In this document: positions 55,822 to 64,000 of the stretch, one piece after another | How the letters are laid out: each line of letters begins with the position of its first letter | Numbering within the stretch: position 1 is the stretch's first letter | Position numbers and translations under genes: made by a program | Source: Rhineura floridana | Taxonomy: Eukaryota > Chordata > Lepidosauria > Squamata > Rhineuridae | Length of the DNA stretch: 64,000 bases | Reading direction: 5' to 3' | Assembly: GCF_030035675.1 (NCBI RefSeq) | Contig: NC_084499.1 | Coordinates: 15,156,610-15,220,609, forward strand | The notes under the pieces: model-generated | Told to the model about the DNA's origin: nothing | The model's input: the letters and a program-made list of their open reading frames with translations, nothing else | The model's database searches: none

Positions 55822-56176
55822 AGAGGAAGCTGACTTATGCCAGTCAGACCATTGCTCCATACAGTTCAGTAGTGACTACACTGACTGGCAGCAGCTCTCC
55901 AGAATGTCTGCTTTACCCAGAGATGCCAGAGGTTGAACCTCGGACCTCCTACATACACAGTAGATGCTCTATGTGCTTCCTGGACAAAAACATAGGAAGC
56001 TACCTTGTACTGACTCATTGGTCCATTTAGCTCAGTCCTGCCTACACTGACTGGCAGCTGGTCTCCAAGGTTGCAGACTGGGGACATTCCCAGCCCTACT
56101 TGAAGCTGCTGGGGACTGAACCAGGGACCTTCTGCATACCAAGTAGATAATCTACCCACTGAGCTATGTCCCGCTC
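55822..56176 (-). repeat. Two tRNA-derived SINEs in tandem, antisense
   Basis: 55822-55981 and 55990-56176. Both have ctacactgactggcagc; the second is the fuller copy. Confidence 0.8.
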
Positions 56177-56264
56177 TACACCCTTTATTTTCAAAACTGA
56201 TGCACAGCTTGGGACAAGCATAGGCCTCTACAAGAGGTTCAAGAGACACCCTTGCAGACAAGGC

Positions 56265-56560
56265 CACACCATTATTTATGCAAATAATTAATTACGCCTA
56301 TTTCCGTCAAGAGGGTTGTCACGACACATTAATGACTTGATAGACTCCCATGAACTGGTGAACACCGGGGAAAAAACAGCCCCCTGCGCCTTTATCGTCA
56401 TTTAATTTAAAAACGATCCTGTGTGAAATTATCTCGTCGTGAGTGATGGAAGCATAAAGAACAGACTCAGCAAAGCCGCTTTTGGATCATTGCTTTATTA
56501 ATGGGAACGTCAGAGAAGTGAAAAATGCTGGCATTGTCAGACTTAGGCTGCCGGAAGAAG
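56265..56560. promoter_or_regulatory. Homeodomain/POU-rich island, strong enhancer candidate
   Basis: Repeat-free. It contains an octamer atgcaaat at 56278-56285, directly followed by aattaattac, then acacattaatgacttgatag, cgtcatttaatttaaaaacg and gctttattaatgggaacg. Such motif density is typical of conserved developmental enhancers. Lies in an MVB12B intron. Confidence 0.5.
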
Positions 56561-56789
56561 AACACTGGGCGCGCTCAGAGGGCTGGGCATGCTGCAGGAC
56601 TCACAGGAATGCCACGGCACCGTTACCGGGAGATGGAAGAGACAAGGGAAGCCAACAACCCACTGCACGAAGTGGACATTTCCCTGTTCTGCCCATGCCT
56701 TAAGATATGACAAATCCGCATTGTAGCTCTGCGGTTGCAAAGATTGCGGCTGCCTTTCAGCACTGTGGCTGCTTTTGAAGACAGCCAAG

Positions 56790-57062
56790 AAACGTCAATT
56801 AGCACACAATGCTGCTGTCAGACACCTGTTTGGCACCTGAAGATTGGAACATGCAAGTCCAAAGGACTCTCACTGGCTCCCCATTTCTGGAATGTGGAAC
56901 CTTCTTCAACCCGCATTCCCTTTCAGGCGACCTTCCAAGGGCTGCGTGCCAGTGGTGGGCATGGCCAAAGTGGGCGGCACCAAGAATGTAAATTTTACCT
57001 TTGTACAACAGAGTGGCTCCTACGCGCCCTCACAAATACCCCTGTCTATCCTCCGTCTAAGG
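56790..57062 (+). repeat. LINE ORF fragment and hAT-like scrap
   Basis: 56795-56885 encodes NAAVRHLFGT...TLTGSP-type residues (caatgctgctgtcagacacc, ctctcactggctccccattt), a conserved motif of L2-like LINE ORFs. 56890-57000 is a gaatgtggaacc/ggtgggcatggcc hAT-like scrap. Confidence 0.5.
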
Positions 57063-57464
57063 CATGGGTTCTCAAGAAGGGGGGAATTCCCCCCCGGGGG
57101 GAATTGGGACCACTATTCAGCAAAGTGTGATGTCCTGTAGATTATGTACAATCTGTAAAATTGTAGTTTGTTTTTAATTTAATCTGCGACATTCAATAAA
57201 GTTTATTGAATGTCACAGATTAAAATCGATTCTTGAACATGCAGGATGATTTTCATTTGCAAAATTAAATTATTATTTAAAGACCAGAAAGTGCTCCAAG
57301 AAATTCTGTTATAATAGAAACTAAGACATTTTTCTCTCACAAGAAACACCACCGTCACTCGCGAAACGTCAACACGCTATGAGAGACTATCTTGGGAAGG
57401 GGGGAATTATATTCTGAACAATGGTGAAAGGGGGGAATGGAGCAAAAAAGGTTGAGAACCACTG
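57063..57464. mobile_element. hAT element with exact 8-base duplication
   Basis: Ends catgggttctcaa and the inverse of ttgagaaccactg. Target duplication gtctaagg at 57055-57062 and 57465-57472. Interior holds ggggggaatt repeats and a palindrome around ttcaataaagtttattgaa (57190-57208). No transposase frame. Confidence 0.9.
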
Positions 57465-57644
57465 GTCTAAGGAATTGAGAGGTACTATCCAAAGACACAT
57501 TTTTGCCAGACAAAAACACTTGTGGTGTGAAGAAGGGCCAATGAAGGGATGGCCTGGAGAGTTCTCAGGGCCACAGAGAAAGACCCAGAGCCTCCCCCAG
57601 CCTGCGTTCCCCCAGCCTGCCCTATTTGTTTCTGGACTTGATTT

Positions 57645-57935
57645 AAAGAGACCTCTTTCTGAAACCCTGGAGAGCCACTGCCAGTCAGTGTAGACATGCT
57701 GAGCTAGGTGGGCCAATGATCTGATTCGGTATAAGGCATCTTCCTCTGTTCCTTTGATGTCCCTAATAGTCCTCCTTCACTGTTGCCACCCAGCCATGGG
57801 GCCTCTGTCTTGGAGGTAGCAAAGAGCCATCACGTGACAGATCTCTCGTCCTCCTCTCTCATGAATTCCTCTGGTTTCCTTTTAAAGCTATCTAAGCAAA
57901 TGTCCATCACCACCTCCGGTGGCAGTAAATTCCAT
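57645..57935. repeat. SINE 3' part and CR1 scrap
   Basis: 57645-57754 tRNA-derived SINE body, sense. 57860-57935 antisense CR1 scrap (cctccggtggcagtaaattc). Confidence 0.6.
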
Positions 57936-58844
57936 AAGTAAGGCTGAGCTGGAAACGATCGTGCTTGTGTGTGTGAAAAAAAAGGTGACACACAGAGGCG
58001 ATTTTTCAGTGATAATTTCTAAAGCACTTGCCTATCCTGGAGCCGTTGCCTTCACTCTGAGTTGCCTTGGTTTGCCTCCAGTGATGTCACCTAGCCAAAT
58101 CTGATTGACTATCCAGTGTCATCGCATTCATAACAGAATTCCTGAGCGGCTGGACGCACCCGCGTGACTGACCCAGGAAGCATTGCCCTCATTTTTCAAT
58201 TGGCTTTGTTTCCCCTCCATGACATGGGCATATAGCCAAGCCTGATAGACTATATATAGTGTCATTCCATCATCCTATTAACTAGGCAAAGTAAGTGACT
58301 GAGTCGGGGGGGGGGGGTTGTATTATTGCAGCAGTTGGGGACAATGAACATTCTCACGATTATTTACTCAGGAAATACTTTTTACACACACTGGAAGTAT
58401 TGCCTCTGACCAAACAATTGAACAGAGAACAACTGGTACAGTTCAGTTTGTATGATTATTTTCTTCCCTCTAAAAGTGTAAGCCTCCCTTATTCCTTTCT
58501 CATAGTGGAAGTACTCAAGTGTGACCGTTCGTTGCCTTTTTCTGTATGTTGTCCCTATCTGATTGCTTTTTTTTTTTTAAAGTCAGGCCAAATTGTTTTC
58601 TAAGCAAAGTTTTACAAAGCTCCTTTTTGACCTCTTACTTCCATGGTTAGGGTTTTTTTTTTCCCCTTTAAAGCCTTCCAATTTCAAAGATGTTTCAAGC
58701 TACTCAGCTGGTTTATTAGTAGGAGAAAATAGCAAATTCCTTATTTTCATAATTGGACATTTCTTCCCTGCGGACTCATGTTTAAGCTGCAACATTTGGG
58801 AGGAGGGGGGGTTGAGAGCCTCCTTCTTCCCCCTCCTCCACCCC
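57936..58844. other. Intron, repeat-poor, no exon seen
   Basis: A 13-base G run at 58306-58318 and a T run near 58568. 58320-58600 is AT-rich. Frames of up to 102 codons lack features. Confidence 0.35.
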
Positions 58845-59575
58845 CGTAACTAGCTAATAAGTGTTGCATTGTCATCAGGAGAGTAATGGTTTGCTGATTA
58901 GCATAATTAATGACAAATGGTGGTGTGGAGCTGGTTGGATTGGTTTAGCAGATGATGAATGCCTTGTGGCCCAAGTTGATTCCTGCCAAGAGGGCCTTAC
59001 CTGGCTGCCTGGCCTTCTGTTCTCAAGCAGGTAGCCCTCATTAGTCACAGGGCATGGATGCCAGCTTAAATTTGCTGTTATTTCCAACTTGGGGGGGGGG
59101 ACACAATAAAGCAGGCAAGCGCTCATTCTCGGATTCCTTTGAGTGTCATCTGGTAGCTTCCCCATCATATCATCAATAGTGGCCTTGTGTTTTATCTCTC
59201 CACAAACGTCTGCTGTCTGTCTTACCCTCATTGGGCCAAGAGCTGGCAGAGTGATGGACAAGGTCCGTGGAAGCCGACCCAGAGAGAAAGGCAATCGGCA
59301 GCCGCAAGAAGCAGATAACGGAGGGCCTGTCAGGCTCAGCAGATTGCTGCAGGACCTTGGAGAGCTCCCAGGGCAAGCAGGCAATTGAACCAACTCTTTT
59401 ATATCCCCCAAGTGGGCCCTGGTGACCTCCAGAGCCCCGCCGCCTTGAGGGAGGCTGCTGGGGATTGAAAGGGATGATGTGTTGGCTCGGAGCAGTGAAT
59501 GTGATTTCATTGCGTTGGTTTCTAGATCTCTCTTTTTTTGCCATTTCTGGGGAAGAACTTGAAGAAAGAGACAAG
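58845..59575. promoter_or_regulatory. Long repeat-free island, enhancer candidate
   Basis: Begins ccccgtaactagctaataag, with gattagcataattaatgaca at 58897-58916 and a GC-balanced second half (59100-59560). The 252-codon minus frame at 58875-59633 is the longest in the window, but it runs into the foldback MITE, lacks domains and is probably chance. Candidate conserved noncoding DNA. Confidence 0.4.
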
Positions 59576-59588
59576 TTTTGGTGTAGTT

Positions 59589-59726
59589 CAGCCTTTCCCA
59601 ACTAGTGGGCCTCCAGATGTTGTTGGACCACAATTCCCATCTTTCCTGACCATTGGCAATGCTGGCTGAGGCTGATGGGAGTTGTGGTCCAACAACATCT
59701 GGTGGCCCACTAGTTGGGAAAGGTTG
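59589..59726. mobile_element. Foldback hAT MITE with exact 8-base duplication
   Basis: Ends cagcctttcccaactagtgg and the inverse of the matching right end. Target duplication gtgtagtt at 59581-59588 and 59727-59734. Arms pair over more than 50 bases. Confidence 0.9.
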
Positions 59727-59904
59727 GTGTAGTTAGATTCCTCAGTCTTACCCCACCACCACCAAAGGCTTGAGCTAGATCCACTCCTAGGGTGCAAGAA
59801 CCTCCGCTTGCAGATCACCAAGGCTGGCAATGTTTCCTCCCCAGATTCCTTGGCAAGGGGGCTTAGTGGGAATGTGGCCGAGGAAAACCTAGAAGCTCAG
59901 AGCT

Positions 59905-60480
59905 TACCCACAAGATGCAGTGGTGTCCACCCAGGTTAAAAGGGAACTGGACAAATTTGTGGAGAATAAGGCAATCAGTGACTACTGGCCACGGCGGCTA
60001 CGTTCTACTGCCACTGGCCTGCTCCAGCAGGGCTCTTCCTCATCTTACATTCTTCTTTTCCCCTCCAACCACATACCCCAAGCTTTTGCTTTAAAAAACA
60101 AATCGGACTGCCAGGACAGGGCCGGGAGACAGAGCCGTGTCAGAACCTTTCAAGTGAGGCATGAGCCGGCTGGAATTGGATGCAGTGAAACTGGAACTGA
60201 GAGAAATCATTGCATGTCAGTGGGATGCTACCAGGAGCTGGCATTTACTGGGGAGGGGGGGAGAGGAAGTTCATCCAGACCCTAACACTAGTTATCTGAG
60301 AGCAATGTTGTTCAACCTTGGGTTCCCAGTTGTCGACAACTACAACTCCCATCATCCCTGGCCATTGACCATGCTGTCTGGGGATGATAGGAGCCATAGT
60401 CCAACAACATCCAGGGAACCACAGTTAAAGAACAGTGTAATAGAGAACACTTGGTCTACTGAACAGACTAATAAATGATT
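59905..60480. repeat. CR1 fragment and foldback MITE
   Basis: 59905-60050 sense CR1 (gaactggacaaatttgtgga, actggcctgctccagcaggg). 60308-60435 foldback (gacaactacaactcccatca). Confidence 0.65.
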
Positions 60481-60485
60481 AGCCT

Positions 60486-61007
60486 GTGGGGAAGGGTCAT
60501 AGGTCATCTGCTCTGCATGCAGAAAATCCCAGGTTCAATCTGCGGCATCTCCAAGTAGGATTGGGAGAGAACCCCGGCCTGAAGTCCTGGAGAGCTGCTG
60601 TCGGTCAGCATGGACAATACTGAGCTAGATGGACCAACGGTCTGACTCAATATAAAGCAGCTTCCTACGTTTCTTGCATGAACCTGCCTGGCAGCCAGTA
60701 CAACCCGAGGCTTTTCCCCGGCTGCTGTTGCTTGCAGAGGTTAGATAGACCACCAAAAAGACAGCCATCCCTGTTATTGCACCCGCCTGTGAAGCGCTCC
60801 TCTCCCCTCCCCAGGAGACTAGTGGGATAGACACAGGATTGCTGCCTCACACCGAGTCTCATCACTGGTCCATCTGGCTCAGTACTGTCAACACTGGCCG
60901 GCAGCAGCTCTCCAGGATTTCAAACAGGGAGTGTCTCCCAGCCCGACCCGACTGAAGCTGTGACCTTCTGCATTCAAAGCTGATGTTGTACCACTGAGCG
61001 ACAATCT
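60486..61007. repeat. Two tRNA-derived SINEs in opposite orientation
   Basis: 60486-60676 sense and nearly full; 60836-61007 antisense. They are separated by about 160 unclassified bases. Confidence 0.8.
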
Positions 61008-61385
61008 TGGCCACCATCCTTTAGGACGTCTCTTCTGTTTCTTTCAAACTTCTGGTAGTTAGTCCTCTTCTCGTTTCATCGATTGCAGTGGGTGTCGGTT
61101 GTTTTCACTCTGCCTGTCCAGTGTGGTCTGTCGTGGGCTCCAGCCAGCTACTTGCTGCTGGTATTGATTATTTTCACAGAGCGGTGTGCTACTGTGTTTT
61201 TATGCTGGCTTGATATCTTTACAGGCTGTCGATTAAGCCGCCTGGAATGGCATTTGGCAGAAAGGCGATGTGCCAATCGTTTAAATCAATGGGAACACTT
61301 CCTCTCTCCCCATAGATCTTGCATCTACGAAAAAGAGAGCCTCTCCCACTGAGAATGGTAAGATGTTTTCATTCATGTGGACAGC

Positions 61386-61795
61386 AGCGTGGTGCAGTGG
61401 TTAGAATGTTGGACTGGGATCTCAGAGACTCCGGGACTCAAATCTCCCACTCGGCCATGAAGCCCACTGGGTGACTTTGAGCCGGTCACAGTCTTGCAGC
61501 CAGTTAAAAATTGGATAGAGGTCATTCATATCCCCCCGAAAATCTGTGGGGGAAGGATGAGATGATAAGACATAAAGCCAGTGTGGCATAGTGGTTGGAG
61601 TGTTGGACCAGAACCTTGGAGAGCCAGGGGTTCAAATCCTCACTCAGCCATGAAGCTTGCAGGGTGACCTTGGGCCAGTCCTACCTCACAGGGTTGTTGT
61701 TAGGATAAAACAGAAAGGGAAGAGAAGCATGTATGCCACCTTGAACCCCTTGGAGAAAGGTGGGATGGATATGTAATAAATAAATAAGTTTTTTT
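61386..61795 (+). repeat. Two Sauria-type SINEs, sense
   Basis: 61386-61505 head and body without tail. 61576-61795 complete with the L2-like tail (cctcacagggttgttgttag, gccaccttgaaccccttgga) and AATAAATAAATAAG end. Confidence 0.85.
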
Positions 61796-61799
61796 TTTA

Positions 61800-62420
61800 A
61801 AAAAAGTATTTCAATAATCATCAAGGATAAGTTGCCTTTGAAAGGATAATTATAAATGTATTTAGCTATTCGGCTGTGAAATGGTGAAAGGTTTCCTGGG
61901 AATCTGTGTATTCTGGTGATATCTCTTGAAGCGATTTTTTTTAAAAAAAATGCTATTACTAATACGGGTGAAAATCCTTAATTTTGCGTTAGCGAAAGGG
62001 GGCTAATAATTATATAGTTAATTGGCATCTGGAAATTAGGATGATCTTAATTACAAAGCACCATTTCCCTAATAGCTACAAGGCTTGGGCATTTGATCTA
62101 TATGGAGATTGTTGGCTATTATGCAATTAGCAATTACATTGATGGGGGGGATCCTATTTTGATGGAATTTGCATATGCAAATAAAACATACCTAGTGGAA
62201 ATAACATTACCGCCCTAATGATTCTTGGTGCTTTTATTTCAAAAGACCCCTCCCCGTGTTTTTAAATCATGCTCTACCTAATTGCTGTCCTTTCCCCCTT
62301 TGTTTTAAATGGACTCTCTTCCTCAGAGTAGAACTGCTCACTAAAGATGCGTACTTAGGGAGATTGAAAGACCACTTTAATGTAGGGGCTTATTAAATGG
62401 ATGTTGAAAATGTATTCAGT
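61800..62420. promoter_or_regulatory. AT-rich island with inverted octamers, strong enhancer candidate
   Basis: About 600 repeat-free bases with many TAAT cores (gggctaataattatatagtt, ggatgatcttaattacaaag, tatgcaattagcaattacat). At 62167-62182 is a perfect 16-base palindrome, atttgcatatgcaaat, made of two inverted POU octamers. No coding potential. Confidence 0.5.
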
Positions 62421-63012
62421 GATATGAAAGTGTTGCATGCTGGAATCCAGTTTGTTTTGGCTAATCCTCTTGGAAGCAGAATGCCAAGGCAGCCTCTTTT
62501 GGTACAAGAACAGATGGCGGCCCCAACCTGCAAAGTAAACGGCACTACGTCTTTGCCATGCCACCAGCCCATTTGTCTCGTCTGTTGGCGTAGAGAGTTA
62601 ACCTCTTGCCTTCTCTTGTGCTGCCCCCTTGCCCCATTGCTCAATTCCGTTTTTGTTTTGCTGATGATTTGCATCCTGCTTTTCTTTTAAAATAGACTTC
62701 AAAGTTGCTTACGATTAAAAAAAAGATGCGATAAAACCGACAATGGCCGAGTGACGCATCATTAAAAAATTGGGGGGATACTTAAGTGTTTTGGGGGGTT
62801 GTAGCAAACCTTGGAGTTTATTTTGACTATTTAAATAACACTTAGTTAAGTCGTCTCTTAAGCGGTGTACAAGTAACACAATACAGTGGAAAGACAAACC
62901 CCTTAAAACTATAAAATCAGAATTGGGTTAAAATGGCTGCTTGAATTAAAAAAAAAATAGGCACCAGGAGTTCAACTGGGAGTGGGATCATTTGTCCTCA
63001 ACTGGGAGTTCC
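62421..63012. other. Intron, no exon seen
   Basis: Overlapping frames of about 95 codons on both strands at 62393-62690 lack domains. The rest is AT-rich and unclassified. Confidence 0.35.
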
Positions 63013-63322
63013 CAGCCCCAACCTGAAGATGCTGAGGATTGAACCTGGGACCTTCACAGCATCAAAACAGATGCTCTAACCAGGGCTGTGGAGTCGGAGT
63101 CGGGAGCAATTTTGGGAGGAGTCAGAGTCGGTAGAAATGTACCAACTCCGACTTCCAAATAAATTTTGATTGACAAGAAGCAATTTTGGGTGGAGTCGGA
63201 GTCGGACAGTAGACAAATAGAGTCGGAGTCGGACAGTAGACAAATAGAGTCAGAGTCGGAGTTGAAGGTTTGGTGCACCAACTCCACAGCCCTGGCTCTA
63301 ACCATTGTGCTATAGCCCTTCC
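63013..63322 (-). repeat. tRNA-derived SINE, antisense, split by a hAT MITE
   Basis: 63013-63080 (ctgaggattgaacctgggac) continues at 63303-63322 (cattgtgctatagccctt). The element sits in the tRNA-like head. Confidence 0.8.
63081..63294. mobile_element. hAT MITE, cagggctgtggagtcgg family, nested in a SINE
   Basis: Ends cagggctgtggagtcgg and the inverse of actccacagccctg. Exact duplication gctctaac at 63073-63080 and 63295-63302. Contains two tandem 27-base units (gagtcggagtcggacagtag...). Confidence 0.92.
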
Positions 63323-63330
63323 CTGAAACA

Positions 63331-63700
63331 CAGCAACTTAGGAAGAGGTCTTATACTGAATCAGAAAATTGCTCCAGTTTTGTCTGCACTGAATGGCAGA
63401 GGCTCTCCAGGGTTTCAGGGAGGGAGTCTCTCCTACCTCTACTTGGAGATTCAACCTGGGACCTTCTGGATGCTCCACCACTGAGCTGTGCCCCTTTCCC
63501 AATGGCTTCTATGCTCCGCTTTGAGACATCCCGGAGGCATCCGGTTGGCCACCCTGGAGAACGGAAGCTGGACTAGAAGCCCCTTTCTACAGGAGAACTA
63601 TCTTGCTGGATCAGGCTAATGTCACATGGAAATGGGTCCGGACTCAGAAGAGAGGTGATGGCCACCAACGTGGCTTGCAAAATGGTGGCTGAATTCAACC
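63331..63700. repeat. SINE (antisense) and CR1 scrap
   Basis: 63331-63497 is a tRNA-derived SINE, lacking part of the B-box region. 63520-63620 has catccggttggccaccctgg and ctggatcaggctaatg-like CR1 sequence. Confidence 0.6.
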
Positions 63701-63779
63701 CACAAGTCAACTGAGTAATGCTACAAGGAGGTCATTTGGGATGTATTGAAGGGTTTTGTTTCAATGGGCACTCTGGAGC

Positions 63780-64000
63780 GGCCTCCAACTGCCTTGCCAG
63801 CTTCCAAGTTCCTTTGCACAGTCACAAACTCTTAACACCCATTAAAGATCCTTAAAACGAGGTGCTAAGAGCTCATTAATAGTGCCCAAGTAAATGGCCT
63901 ATTAAACCATCTTTAAGCAATATTGAAACATAAATCTTCTTAAACTATATTTAATGACCGTACTTAAGATACATTATATGGGACTCTTAATGAAACATTA
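63780..64000. promoter_or_regulatory. AT-rich repeat-free island, cut by the window end
   Basis: Has aactcttaacacccattaaa, gagctcattaatagtgccc and tatatttaatgaccgtactt. Resembles the islands at 56.3 and 62 kb. Continues beyond the window. Confidence 0.35.

Noticed and set aside
58875-59633. 252-codon minus-strand open frame, longest in the window
   Set aside because: No domain, low-complexity stretches, starts in a TAAT-rich noncoding island and extends into a foldback MITE with its own target duplication.

Overview
This is a vertebrate nuclear genomic window, most likely from a squamate reptile (lizard or snake). The evidence is the repeat content: many Sauria-type tRNA SINEs, a second abundant tRNA-derived SINE, 5S-rRNA-headed SINEs, Bov-B/RTE-like, CR1 and L2-like LINE fragments, L1 traces and many short hAT-type foldback elements. 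I see no bacterial genes, operons or CRISPR arrays, and no intact transposase or reverse transcriptase. Almost every long open frame is a shadow of a repeat.

The one host gene I can support is MVB12B (FAM125B, an ESCRT-I subunit), on the minus strand. Its last three coding exons are at 47227-47282, 44346-44405 and 33147-33233. Each has canonical splice sites, phases join without a break, and the joined peptide is the C-terminal UMA domain. The 3' UTR probably runs left from 33146, with poly(A) signal candidates at 32446-32451 and 31533-31538. I did not find the upstream exons (MABP domain); they probably lie beyond 64000. In mammals the gene downstream of MVB12B in the same orientation is LMX1B, so by synteny 1-31500 should be MVB12B-LMX1B intergenic DNA and LMX1B should lie left of the window.

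Layout: 1-31500, repeat-dense intergenic DNA with a few repeat-poor islands (about 7.7-8.7, 16.5-17.2, 20.8-21.7 and 26.1-26.6 kb). 31500-33233, 3' UTR and terminal exon. 33234-44345, last intron, with a perfect CTCF core motif at 41405-41417 and AT-rich islands at 41.3 and 41.9 kb. 44406-47226, short intron with a GC-rich patch near 45.2-45.7 kb. 47283-64000, part of a long intron with several AT-rich, repeat-free islands rich in TAAT and octamer motifs (56.3, 58.9-59.5, 61.8-62.4 and 63.8-64 kb). These look like conserved developmental enhancers, possibly serving LMX1B rather than MVB12B.

Nothing in the sequence reads as a wholly new coding system. The points most worth a second look are the homeodomain/POU-rich intronic islands, a 20-base copy of an MVB12B splice donor 2 kb downstream of the real one, the 5S-headed and mosaic SINEs, and a set of nested transposon insertions with clean target-site duplications that give a relative order of transposon activity.
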